Assembly (NCBI RefSeq): GCF_048820895.1
Contig: NZ_JBMERQ010000011.1
Location: forward strand, 24,156 to 88,155
Reading direction: 5' to 3'
Source: Cribrihabitans_A neustonicus
GTDB lineage: Bacteria; Pseudomonadota; Alphaproteobacteria; Rhodobacterales; Rhodobacteraceae
Length of the DNA: 64,000 nt
Positions within the stretch are counted from its first letter, which is position 1. Every line of letters begins with the position of its first letter. Below the pieces are notes generated by a model that worked only from the letters and a program-made list of their open reading frames with translations, was not told the DNA's origin and did no database searches. A program made the position numbers and the translations under genes. This document shows positions 20,028-28,026 of the stretch, one piece after another.

Positions 20028-21869
20028 TCACTCGGCGGCTTCCCGTTTCATCGTCTTGTCTGCACCCAGGCCCAGCTTGCCCTGCCAATAGGCCTCGCTG
20101 GTCAGGCTGCCATAGCGGCCGCGGTAGTCCGCGGCCAGCTGGTCGTAATTCTTCAGAAAGGCGCGGGCGTTGGCGGCAAACCGCTTCAGCTCGCGCCAGG
20201 CGGCGGCTTTGGAGTGGCGCACGGTGTAGAATTTCGTGCGCCCGGCATCAAGGCAGGTGATCTCCGCCGCGCCCCAGGCATAGCCGATGTGGCTGCGGTT
20301 CTGCGCCTCGAGCGTGATCCGGCGGCCGAAGCGGGCAAAGCCCGGCAGCAGCAGCCCGTTGAGGCTGAGCTTCATCAGGTGCCGCCGCCAGGCCGCGGGC
20401 GGGTGGTGGCGCACCGGCGGCAGCGGGGTGTCCGGCGTCAGCGCCTGCCAGGCCTCGGCCCCGGTCAGCGCCTTGATGCCGGCCCGGCGCTGCGCCATGC
20501 CGGCGTGCTCATCAAAAAACTCCGGGCCCTTCATCACGTCCTCGACCGCGAGGTTGATCGCGGCAAGCGTATCGTAATGCATCCGCGGCAGGTTGCGCAG
20601 GAAGAACCAGGCGGCGATCTTCAGCACCCCCCTGGCGCCCACTTCCAGCTGCGGCAGGCTGAGGTGGTGCGCCATGTGGCTGCGCAGGTCGAGGTACCAG
20701 GTCTGCGGGCTTTCCTTCTCGGTGAAGCTTTCCTGGAAGGACACCACCCCGTTGAGGGTGATGATATTGAAATCATTGGCCAGCGAGAAGCTGACATCGT
20801 CGCCGCGCACAAAGAACGGGAAGGCCAGATGCTCCGCCTGCGCCAGCGGGAAGGCGAAATACCACCAGCCGCCGTAGAAATCCTCCGGCACCGGCTGCGC
20901 CGCCGCATGCTCCATCGCCATCATCTGGCCCATGTCGCGCAGGTCGGTGCCCATGTGCAGCGGCTGGCAGCGGGTGAAGAAGCGGGCGCCGTTCTCCCAG
21001 ATGGCCCAGCGGTGCTGCTCGCTGATCATCGCGCCGGCCACCGCGGTCCTGGGATCCTTGGCATAGGCCAGCAGCATCCAGGTGCGCTCCAGGCTCTCCA
21101 TGTGGATCGAAGCGTCGTCATCCATGAACAGGCAGTGCGAGGCGCCGCGGGCGCGGGCCTCCAGCAGGCCGCGGGTGAAACCGCCGGCGCCGCCCAGGTT
21201 CTCGTTCGGGATCACCGTGACGCCCTCCTGCGGCGCCAGCTCCACCGACTGGCCGTTGTCGGTGACGATCATCTGCACATGCGGCTTCATCCAGGAGGCC
21301 TCGCGGAAGGCGCAGAACCGCTCCACCGTGCGCGCCACCGCCGCCTCGCGCTTGAAGGTGGTCACCGCCAGCGCCAGCTGCGGCTGGCGGCGCGGCGCGT
21401 CCAGCGTCTGCCAGGCGGCCCCGGTCAGCCGCCCCGGCCCCAGAGCGCGCAGCTCGAAGAACAGCAGCCCGGGCCTGACGTCCGGCGCCAGCACCTGGTC
21501 CAGGCTGATCTCCAGCCGCCCGTTTTCTGGGAATTCCACATAGCGGCTCACCACCCGGTCCCAGGACTGGGTCCGCGGCGCCAGGATCACCGCCAGCTCA
21601 AAGGCGCCTTCGCCCTCAAGCTGCAGCGCCAGGCTTTGCAGCCCGCACTCCCGCTGCCATTTCTCCAGGCTGAACAGGTTGAACCAGGTGCCGAAGGACA
21701 CATGGCCGCCCGCGGAAAAACGCAGCTCGCGCTGCTCCGGCGACACCGCTACCGGCCCATCTGCCCGCAGGTAAAGGTCATGTTCGGTGCAAATGCCGAA
21801 TTCCGGCCACATCAGTGATTGCAGCGTGGTAAGCTCCGCCGCGCCTGCCTGTTCCGCCAAAACCGTCAC
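20028..21869 (-). CDS. Galactofuranosyltransferase GlfT2-like glycosyltransferase
   Basis: 613 residues starting with GTG 21869. An N-terminal beta-sandwich (1-~160) precedes a GT-A domain (LALAVTTFKREAAVARTVERF, IVTDNGQSVE, NENLGGAGGFTRGLLEA). The triple Asp at residues 250-252 (CLFMDDDASIHME), the Trp pair at 335-336 (YGGWWYFAFP) and the Asp pair at 357-358 (FFVRGDDVSFS) match the arrangement known from mycobacterial GlfT2, a bifunctional UDP-Galf transferase. A C-terminal helical region follows. The glf gene in the same run supplies the expected donor. It probably elongates a galactofuranose-containing chain at the inner membrane; linkage cannot be deduced. Confidence 0.9.
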   Translation of the reverse strand: MTVLAEQAGAAELTTLQSLMWPEFGICTEHDLYLRADGPVAVSPEQRELRFSAGGHVSFGTWFNLFSLEKWQRECGLQSLALQLEGEGAFELAVILAPRTQSWDRVVSRYVEFPENGRLEISLDQVLAPDVRPGLLFFELRALGPGRLTGAAWQTLDAPRRQPQLALAVTTFKREAAVARTVERFCAFREASWMKPHVQMIVTDNGQSVELAPQEGVTVIPNENLGGAGGFTRGLLEARARGASHCLFMDDDASIHMESLERTWMLLAYAKDPRTAVAGAMISEQHRWAIWENGARFFTRCQPLHMGTDLRDMGQMMAMEHAAAQPVPEDFYGGWWYFAFPLAQAEHLAFPFFVRGDDVSFSLANDFNIITLNGVVSFQESFTEKESPQTWYLDLRSHMAHHLSLPQLEVGARGVLKIAAWFFLRNLPRMHYDTLAAINLAVEDVMKGPEFFDEHAGMAQRRAGIKALTGAEAWQALTPDTPLPPVRHHPPAAWRRHLMKLSLNGLLLPGFARFGRRITLEAQNRSHIGYAWGAAEITCLDAGRTKFYTVRHSKAAAWRELKRFAANARAFLKNYDQLAADYRGRYGSLTSEAYWQGKLGLGADKTMKREAAE

Positions 21870-22032
21870 GCCCTACCCCATCAACTATTCCGGACTGCAG
21901 GCTGCATACTGGAGCCGGGCCGGAAAATAAATTGCTCATTGCCGCTCTGCGGCGGATTTGCCGCCTCTGTGCCGTTCCGGGCCGCGGTATGCCCATTGCG
22001 GCAGCGCTTCCTTCCGGCCTTCCCCCGCAGAA

Positions 22033-22112
22033 GCGTCATCCCAGCATCGCCCCGCAGGGCGTCATCCCAGCATCGCCCCGCAGGGGCGTCATCCCAGCAT
22101 CGCCTCATGCAC
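22033..22112. repeat. Three tandem 26/27-bp repeats at the 3' end of the kpsT-like gene
   Basis: Units begin at 22033, 22059 and 22086 (spacing 26 and 27, differing by one G). Each contains TCATCCCAGCAT, the reverse complement of the last codons and stop of the kpsT-like gene (M-L-G-stop). Copies are separated by CGCCCC-TGC-GGGGCG, a perfect 6-bp-stem hairpin on the gene's strand. The array therefore duplicates the gene's end together with a terminator-like hairpin. Confidence 0.8.
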
Positions 22113-22742
22113 CGCGATGGCCTCCTCCAGGTCGTCGAAATAGCGCATCCGGCCGCGCTCCAGCACGATGCCCGCATCGCAGAACTGGCGCACCTGGTTC
22201 ATCGAATGGTTCACCATGATGGCGCTGGAATGCTTCATCCGGTCGGCAAAGACGGCGCTGCTCTTGCGCTTGAACGACCGGTCGCCCACCGCGGTCACCT
22301 CGTCGACCAGATAGGTGTCGAAACGGATGCCCATCGAGGCGCCGAAGGTGAGCCGCGAGCGCATGCCGGAGGAGTAGCTGCGCATCGGCATGTGGTAGAA
22401 CTTGCCCAACTCCGCAAAATCATCGACGAAGTTCACCAGGTCATCGGTATCGACGCCGTAGATGCGGGCGATGAAGCGGACGTTCTCGGCGCCGGTCAGG
22501 TCCTTGTGGAAGGAGCCGCCGAGCCCCACCGGCCAGGAGATCGAGCCGTCCGAGACCACCCGGCCCGAATCCGGGCGCAGGGTGCCCGCGATGATCTGCA
22601 GCAGCGTCGACTTGCCCGCGCCGTTGCGGCCCAGCAGCGCCAGGGATTTGCCCGCGGGCAGTGTCAGGTTCAGGTTGTCGATCACCACCTTGCGCTCGCC
22701 CTTGAGCCGGAAGCTCTTGGTCAGGTTCTCAAAGCGGATCAT
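22089..22742 (-). CDS. kpsT: Capsule exporter ATP-binding protein (KpsT-like)
   Basis: 217 residues, the size of KpsT/BexA/CtrD. Walker A GRNGAGKST (~39-47), an ABC signature YSSGMRSRLTFG and Walker B TYLVDEVTAVGD are all present. The H-loop is in VNHSMNQVRQFCD. Short polysaccharide-exporting ABC ATPases have this same architecture. It pairs with the permease at 24588 and the co-polymerase at 22867, although the permease is on the opposite strand. The gene ends inside a tandem repeat array. It powers movement of a lipid-linked capsular polysaccharide across the inner membrane. Confidence 0.93.
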   Translation of the reverse strand: MIRFENLTKSFRLKGERKVVIDNLNLTLPAGKSLALLGRNGAGKSTLLQIIAGTLRPDSGRVVSDGSISWPVGLGGSFHKDLTGAENVRFIARIYGVDTDDLVNFVDDFAELGKFYHMPMRSYSSGMRSRLTFGASMGIRFDTYLVDEVTAVGDRSFKRKSSAVFADRMKHSSAIMVNHSMNQVRQFCDAGIVLERGRMRYFDDLEEAIAVHEAMLG

Positions 22743-22866
22743 GCCGGGCCGCCGCCCCGCAGCGGCCGGCCGGCAGGGGCGGGCGGCACACTGCCCGGAA
22801 GGCGCCCCTCCCCTGTCCCGGTCTCAGGCAACCGTCGCATCACACGTGCCTCCTTTCCCATTGCCC

Positions 22867-24495
22867 CTAGCTGCGGTCGCGGACCGAATAGTAGATCAGC
22901 GCCGAGATCGCCCAGGCCAGCAGCAGGAACAGCCCGATCAGCCCCGAGAGCACGAAGCGGCGCGGGTATTCCGCCTGCTCGGCCAGGGCCGGCTTGATGT
23001 AGGTGGCAAGATAGCGGCTCTGCCGGGCGGCATCGTCGCGCGCGGTCTCCAGCGCGGTGAGCGCGGCGCGGTAGGCTTCCTCGGCATATTCCCGGTCCAC
23101 CGTCAGGCGCTCGAACTCGGAGATCAGCGACGGGTAGTCCTCGCCCACCGCGCCGGTGTCGGTATTGCTGGAGGCAAAGGTCTGGCGCTCGATGTCGATG
23201 CGCTCGCGGATCACCTCGATCTGCTGCTGCGCCTTCTTCAGCCGCACATCGCCCTCGGCCACCGAGCCGCGCAGCAGGTCGTATTCGATCAGCGCCTCGG
23301 CCAGCTTCTGCTGCAGGTTGTTCATCACCCCCATGCGGCCCTGAATGTCGGCCTCGGGGTCGACGATGCGGGTGCGGGTGCGGAACTGGGTGAGCGCCTC
23401 GCGCGCCGCCTTCAGCCGCTCCAGCGCCTCCTCCAGATCGGCCTCGGCATAGCGCATCGCATCGGCGCGGGCCTGGTCGTTGAGCGCGTTGATGCGGATC
23501 TGGCTTTCCTCGACCACCGCCTGGGCGATGGCCTGGGCGGTTTCCGGGTCGAAGGCGGTGACCCGCACCTCGGTGAGCCCCGAGCCGCTGTCGTAGGAAA
23601 TGCTGAGCACCCGCTGCCAGTACCAGACCAGCTCTTCCAAAGTGGCCTCGGGCCAGAGCGCGAACACCCAGTCGTCCGGCCAGGGCCGGCTGTAATGGCC
23701 GCGCAGGTCGATGCGGGCGCTGACCGCCGCCGCCATCTCCTGGCTCTGGATGAACTCGTAGAGGATGTCGCTGTCCGAGGCGGCGGTATTGCTGGCGAAA
23801 TTGGCCAGCCCGCCAAGGAGGTCGTTGGCGCCCGAGCTTTCCTGGCTGCGCACGGTGAAGCCCGCGGTGGAGGCATACTGGTCCTCGGCCACCGCAAACA
23901 GGTAGAACACCGCCGCCGCCAGCGGCGCCAGCACCATCAGGAAGAAGCTGGCGATCAGCCCGCGGTGGCGGCGCTTCATATGCGCCGGGCGGGCCAGCGG
24001 ATAGGCCGGGGTGCCGGCGATCTGCGCCTCCAGCCCGGCCGCCTTGATCTCCAGCGCCGCCTGCGCGGCTTCGGCCGCCTGCACCTTGCGGCGCAGCTTC
24101 TTGAGCTTTTTGCCGCCGCCCCGGACGCCGCCGCCAGCGGCCCCCTCACCGGCGCCGTCCTCAGCCCAGTCCTCAGCCCGGTCATCGGCCCCGCCGCCGG
24201 CCCCGCCGCCGGCGCTGTCACGGGCTCCGCGGCCCGGGGCCTGCCCGGCCCGCCGGCCGGCCTTGCGCGCCCCCTTTGCCGCCGCCCGGCGCCGCCCCGG
24301 GGCCTGGCCCGGGCCTTGCGCCTTCCGGGCCTGCGGGAAGTCCAGGGTTCCGGCGCTGTCCGGGGAATCCGCGTCCTGCGCCTCTGCGCCGGGCGCATCT
24401 GCCTCCGGCACGGCGGCGTGTTTGCCGGCGGCCTTGCGGCCGCTGCGGAATTGGACGGCAGCCTCCCTGCGCGCTGCCGGGCGATCCTGTGTCAT
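22867..24495 (-). CDS. kpsE: Capsule polysaccharide export inner-membrane protein (KpsE/CtrB-like)
   Basis: 542 residues. About 170 N-terminal residues are low-complexity and charged (GGGAGGGADDRAEDWAED, KKLKKLRRKVQAAEAAQ), followed by a membrane segment (~190-215; LIASFFLMVLAPLAAAVFYLF). A periplasmic coiled-coil domain of the polysaccharide co-polymerase type comes next, then a C-terminal membrane segment (FVLSGLIGLFLLLAWAISAL). Bacterial KpsE/CtrB/BexC proteins are ~350-390 residues, so the N-terminal cytoplasmic extension accounts for the excess. ATG 24495 has no rival. It bridges the ABC exporter to the outer-membrane channel. It is divergent from the permease gene, with 92 bases between starts. 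Confidence 0.88.
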   Translation of the reverse strand: MTQDRPAARREAAVQFRSGRKAAGKHAAVPEADAPGAEAQDADSPDSAGTLDFPQARKAQGPGQAPGRRRAAAKGARKAGRRAGQAPGRGARDSAGGGAGGGADDRAEDWAEDGAGEGAAGGGVRGGGKKLKKLRRKVQAAEAAQAALEIKAAGLEAQIAGTPAYPLARPAHMKRRHRGLIASFFLMVLAPLAAAVFYLFAVAEDQYASTAGFTVRSQESSGANDLLGGLANFASNTAASDSDILYEFIQSQEMAAAVSARIDLRGHYSRPWPDDWVFALWPEATLEELVWYWQRVLSISYDSGSGLTEVRVTAFDPETAQAIAQAVVEESQIRINALNDQARADAMRYAEADLEEALERLKAAREALTQFRTRTRIVDPEADIQGRMGVMNNLQQKLAEALIEYDLLRGSVAEGDVRLKKAQQQIEVIRERIDIERQTFASSNTDTGAVGEDYPSLISEFERLTVDREYAEEAYRAALTALETARDDAARQSRYLATYIKPALAEQAEYPRRFVLSGLIGLFLLLAWAISALIYYSVRDRS

Positions 24496-24587
24496 AGTCT
24501 GCGTTTCCCAGCCTGCGGCCGTTTGTCATTGCCTCGTGTTTCTTTCATACTTATCGCTTGCACGGCGCATATTCACAATGGGGATTC

Positions 24588-25445
24588 ATGACCAGCACCA
24601 CCTCCGCAGCCGCCCCTGCCCAGACGCCCGGAGTTCCTCCCGGAGTCCCGCCTGCTGTCCCGCCCGCGGCCGGCCGGGCGCGCCGCTTTGCCACTCTGCG
24701 CACCATCGCGGCGCTGGTGCTGCGCGAGATGTCGACCCGCTACGGGCGCACCCCCGGCGGCTATCTCTGGGCGGTGCTGGAGCCGCTGGCAGCGATCCTG
24801 TTCCTCAGCCTCGGCTTCTCGCTGGTGATCCGCACCCCGTCGCTGGGCACCAGCTTCCTGCTGTTCTACGCCACCGGCTACCTGCCGTTCGACCTTTACA
24901 ACACGATTTCCAATACCACCGCCAGGGCGATCAGCTTCTCCAAGCCGCTGCTGAAATTCCCCGCGGTGACCTGGCTGGACGCGGTGCTGGCCCGGTTCTT
25001 CCTCAACGGCCTGACCGGTGCCCTGGTGGCGGTGCTGCTGCTTGCCGGGGTGCTCCTGGTGATCGACAGCCGCACGGTGCTGGACCTGCCGCCCGCGGTG
25101 CTGGCGATGGCGCTGGCGATGGGGCTGGGCCTCGGGGTGGGCACGCTCAACTGCGTGCTGACGGGGCTCTACCCGCTCTGGGACGTGGCCTGGTCGATCT
25201 TCACCCGGCCGCTGTTCCTCGCCTCGGGCGTGTTCTTCCTCTACGAGGACCTGCCGCCGGTGGGGCAGGACATCCTGTGGTACAACCCGGTGATGCATAT
25301 CACCGGGCTGATGCGCACCGGCTTTTACCCCACCTACAGCGCGGCTTTCGTGAACGTTCCTTACGTGCTGCTCACCAGCCTGGTGCTGCTGGCCTTGGGG
25401 CTGGTGCTGATGGGGCGCTTCCACCGCGACATCCTGAACCGCTGA
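24588..25445 (+). CDS. kpsM: Capsule exporter permease (KpsM-like)
   Basis: 285 residues from ATG 24588 (MTSTTSAAAPAQTPG). A Pro/Ala-rich N-terminal tail leads into an ABC-2-type permease with about six membrane segments. Characteristic pieces are LREMSTRYGRTPGGYLWAVLEPLAAILFL near the first helix, LPFDLYNTISNTTARAISFSKPLLKFPAV, and ASGVFFLYEDLPPVGQDILWYNPVMHITGLMRTGFYP, typical of KpsM/CtrC. Together with the ATPase at 22089 it forms the inner-membrane capsule exporter. Its promoter must lie in the 92 bases shared with the divergent kpsE-like gene. Confidence 0.93.
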   Translation: MTSTTSAAAPAQTPGVPPGVPPAVPPAAGRARRFATLRTIAALVLREMSTRYGRTPGGYLWAVLEPLAAILFLSLGFSLVIRTPSLGTSFLLFYATGYLPFDLYNTISNTTARAISFSKPLLKFPAVTWLDAVLARFFLNGLTGALVAVLLLAGVLLVIDSRTVLDLPPAVLAMALAMGLGLGVGTLNCVLTGLYPLWDVAWSIFTRPLFLASGVFFLYEDLPPVGQDILWYNPVMHITGLMRTGFYPTYSAAFVNVPYVLLTSLVLLALGLVLMGRFHRDILNR

Positions 25446-25488
25446 GCCGCGGCAGCCGCCGCCCGCCCGCCGGAGCCGCGGCCCGGGC

Positions 25489-26580
25489 TCAGTCCCTGCC
25501 CGCCAGCTCCAGCACCCGGGCATGCGGCACCGCGGTGCGCCGCAGCAGCCCGTCGCGCACCGCCTGCGCCATCAGCCGCAGGAAGGCGCGCCGGTCGCCG
25601 CCGTGCTGGCGCGCCTTCATCAGCCATTTCGGCAGCACCACGCAGAGCGCGGGCCAGAACAGCCAGCCCGCCGCCATCCGGTACAGCAGCAGCAGGTTGC
25701 GGTGGTAGTAATAGGCCTTCCACAGCGGCACGAAGCGGCCGCGCTGCGCTTCCGTGCCGCCGCCCTTGGCCTGGAAGGTGGAGAGATCATGCTCGAAGCG
25801 CACCCCGGGCTCGAATCCGATGCGGCCGCCCGCGGCGGTCAGCCCCAGCGTGTAGATGCCGTCGTCGCCATAAAGGAACAGCTCCGGATCCGGGTAGCCG
25901 ATGCGCCGCACCGCCGCGGCTGAGATGAAGAAGCCGACAAAGGAGGTGACATCGATCTGCATCCCCGCCCCCTCGTAATCGGCGGGGCGCACGTGGAAGC
26001 CCGCGCGGCCGCCGCCGAACAGGGTGCGCAGGAACTCGCGGGCGTGCCAGAACGGGTTGCGCGAGGGGCGGTTCATCTCGCAGATGCGGCCGTCGGGGAA
26101 ATAGACCGCCGCCGCCACCGCATCCCATTTCCCCGCCGGCAGATCATGAAATGCCGCCAGCGCCCCCGGCGCGGGGCGGCCGTCGTCATCCATCACCACC
26201 AGCCAGTCCGGCGCGTGCCGCTCCATCGCCCGGCGCATGCCCATCTCGAAACCGCCGGCGCCGCCGCGGTTTTCGCCCGAGGTGCAGATATCGAGCCGCG
26301 GATCGCCCTGCGCCGCCAGCCAGGCGGCGGTGCCGTCGGTGGAGGCATTGTCGGCCACCACCACCGCCGCCAGCTCGCGTTCCGGACTCTCCAGCAGCCG
26401 CGCCAGCGTCACCTTCAGCTTGTCCAGCCGGTTGTGGGTCACCACCACCGCCACCAGCCGGCCCGCGCCCTGTCCTGCCGCGCCCTGTCCTGCCGTGCCC
26501 TGTCCTGCCGTGCCCGGGGCGCTGGCGGCCTCCGCGGCTGCCGGCTGCGCTGCGGGGCTCAGTGCGTCTGCTGTGCTCAC
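25489..26580 (-). CDS. GT2-family glycosyltransferase (rhamnosyl/galactofuranosyl type)
   Basis: 363 residues from GTG 26580, with AGGAG upstream; a TTG start at 26628 would add 16 residues and no ATG precedes the catalytic domain. After a low-complexity leader of four 5-residue GTAGQ-like repeats, the GT-A domain shows LVAVVVTHNRLDKLKVTLARL, VVADNASTDGTAAWLAAQ, GENRGGAGGFEMGMRRA and WLVVMDDDGRPAPGAL (DDD). The pattern resembles the GlfT1/rhamnosyltransferase branch of GT2. A hydrophobic C-terminal stretch (AAGWLFWPALCVVLPKWL) may associate with the membrane. The 15-bp tandem repeats behind the leader (about 26466-26514) could vary in number without shifting frame. Confidence 0.87.
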   Translation of the reverse strand: MSTADALSPAAQPAAAEAASAPGTAGQGTAGQGAAGQGAGRLVAVVVTHNRLDKLKVTLARLLESPERELAAVVVADNASTDGTAAWLAAQGDPRLDICTSGENRGGAGGFEMGMRRAMERHAPDWLVVMDDDGRPAPGALAAFHDLPAGKWDAVAAAVYFPDGRICEMNRPSRNPFWHAREFLRTLFGGGRAGFHVRPADYEGAGMQIDVTSFVGFFISAAAVRRIGYPDPELFLYGDDGIYTLGLTAAGGRIGFEPGVRFEHDLSTFQAKGGGTEAQRGRFVPLWKAYYYHRNLLLLYRMAAGWLFWPALCVVLPKWLMKARQHGGDRRAFLRLMAQAVRDGLLRRTAVPHARVLELAGRD

Positions 26581-26671
26581 GATGGGGTCTCTGCTCCTGA
26601 TGGCTGGCCTGCGGGATTGCTGGGGCAAAACTCACAAATGCCCGCCGCTGTCAAACCCTTTGCCGGCCCCT

Positions 26672-26710
26672 GCCTCTCCCCTGCCTCTCCCCTGCCTCTC
26701 CCCTGCCCCG
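26672..26710. repeat. Short C-rich direct repeats upstream of UDP-glucuronate 4-epimerase
   Basis: The 11-base unit CTGCCTCTCCC occurs about three and a half times in a row, between the GT2 start and the epimerase start. No function can be assigned; it lies in the leader or promoter of both divergent genes. Confidence 0.6.
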
Positions 26711-26756
26711 GCAGGAAGCATTTGACAGCCGCTCCGGAAACCGCAACCTGAACCCC

Positions 26757-27767
26757 ATGCAAACTGCCCAGACCGCTCTCGTCACCGGCTCGGCCGGCTT
26801 CATCGGCTATCACCTGTCCGCCCGGCTGCTGGCCGATGGCTGGCAGGTCGTGGGGCTCGACTGCCTGTCGCCCTATTACGACGTCACCCTGAAGCAGCGC
26901 CGCCATGCGCTGCTTGAGCAGGATGCAGGCTTCACCCCGGTGATCGGCAAGCTGGAAACCCCGGGGCTGCTCATGGACCTCTTGGCCCGCCACCGGCCGC
27001 AGGCGGTGATCCACCTCGCCGCCCAGGCCGGGGTGCGCCATTCGATCGAGGCGCCGCGCGACTACCTGGAGGCCAACCTCGCGGGCAGTTTCGAACTGCT
27101 GGAGGCAGCGCGCGCGCATGCCCCCCGGCATCTCCTGATGGCCTCCACCTCCTCGGCCTATGGCGCCAATACGGCGATGCCCTTCACCGAGCGGCAGCAG
27201 GCCGACCACCAGATGTCCTTCTACGCCGCCACCAAGAAGGCCACCGAGTCGATGGCGCATTCCTATGCCCATCTCTATGCCCTGCCCGTCACCATGTTCC
27301 GCTTCTTCACCGTCTACGGCCCCTGGGGCCGCCCCGACATGGCGCTGTTCAAATTCACCAAGGCAATGCTCGAGGGGCGCCCGATCGAGGTCTACAACCA
27401 CGGGAAAATGCAGCGCGACTTCACCTATATCGACGACCTGGTGGCGGGGATCACCGGGCTGATCGGGGCGGTGCCGGGCACGGAGCCGGTCTCGGACCAG
27501 GACAGCTTGAGCCCCGTCGCCCCCTTCCGGGTGGTCAATATCGGCGCGGGCCGGCCAACCGCGCTGATGGACTATATCGCCGCACTTGAGACTGCGCTGG
27601 GGATCGGGGCGCAGAAGACCATGATGGCGATGCAGCCCGGCGACGTGCCCGCCACCTGGGCCGACACCAGCCTGCTCAGCCAGCTCACCGGATTCACCCC
27701 TCAGGTCGGCGTCGAGGAGGGCGTTGCCCGCTTTGCCGCCTGGTACCGGGAGTATTACGGCGCCTGA
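26757..27767 (+). CDS. UDP-glucuronate 4-epimerase (NAD-dependent SDR epimerase)
   Basis: 336 residues, the family length. TGSAGFIGYHLSARLL is the NAD-binding GxxGxxG, LMASTSSAYGAN holds the catalytic Ser/Thr, and YAATKKATE is YxxxK. The motifs VIHLAAQAGVRHSIEAPRDYLEANL and FFTVYGPWGRPDMALFKFTKAMLEGRPIEVYNHG are characteristic of UDP-GlcA C4-epimerases (CapI/LspL type), producing UDP-galacturonate. The UDP-glucose dehydrogenase downstream provides the substrate, though a 259-base gap containing a hairpin and a 32-bp palindrome separates them. Cytoplasmic enzyme. Confidence 0.92.
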   Translation: MQTAQTALVTGSAGFIGYHLSARLLADGWQVVGLDCLSPYYDVTLKQRRHALLEQDAGFTPVIGKLETPGLLMDLLARHRPQAVIHLAAQAGVRHSIEAPRDYLEANLAGSFELLEAARAHAPRHLLMASTSSAYGANTAMPFTERQQADHQMSFYAATKKATESMAHSYAHLYALPVTMFRFFTVYGPWGRPDMALFKFTKAMLEGRPIEVYNHGKMQRDFTYIDDLVAGITGLIGAVPGTEPVSDQDSLSPVAPFRVVNIGAGRPTALMDYIAALETALGIGAQKTMMAMQPGDVPATWADTSLLSQLTGFTPQVGVEEGVARFAAWYREYYGA

Positions 27768-27797
27768 GCGTGCCGGGCGCCCTGCCCTGCCTGCCCC

Positions 27798-27828
27798 GCC
27801 GGCCTCGAAGCCTGCCCCCGAGGCCGGC
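27798..27828 (+). terminator. GC-rich hairpin downstream of the epimerase
   Basis: GCCGGCCTCG and CGAGGCCGGC form a perfect 10-bp stem around an 11-base loop, 31 bases after the epimerase stop. It is followed by GCGAAATA rather than a T run, so it may be a weak or factor-assisted terminator. Confidence 0.45.
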
Positions 27829-27849
27829 GCGAAATAGGTCAGCACGCGT

Positions 27850-27881
27850 GACCAAATGTTTCGCGCGCGAAACATTTGGTC
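27850..27881. repeat. 32-bp perfect palindrome, copy 1 (candidate partition site)
   Basis: The half-site GACCAAATGTTTCGCG is followed directly by its exact reverse complement, with symmetry ending at both edges. An identical copy is at 29390-29421 and a co-varying copy at 34927-34958. With parA and parB on the same replicon, the simplest reading is a ParB-binding centromere-like site; this is inferred. Confidence 0.8.
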
Positions 27882-28026
27882 CGGACCGGACCTTTCCCCG
27901 ATCCGCGCAGCGCGGCGTCAGATTCCGGTTTCCGCCCTTTCCAGCCGCCTGTATCCTTCTACGTCAACAGGAAACCGCCGCCCGCCTTGGTGCGGCGGAA
28001 AAACTTGCGGGGAAAAGGGACAGCGC

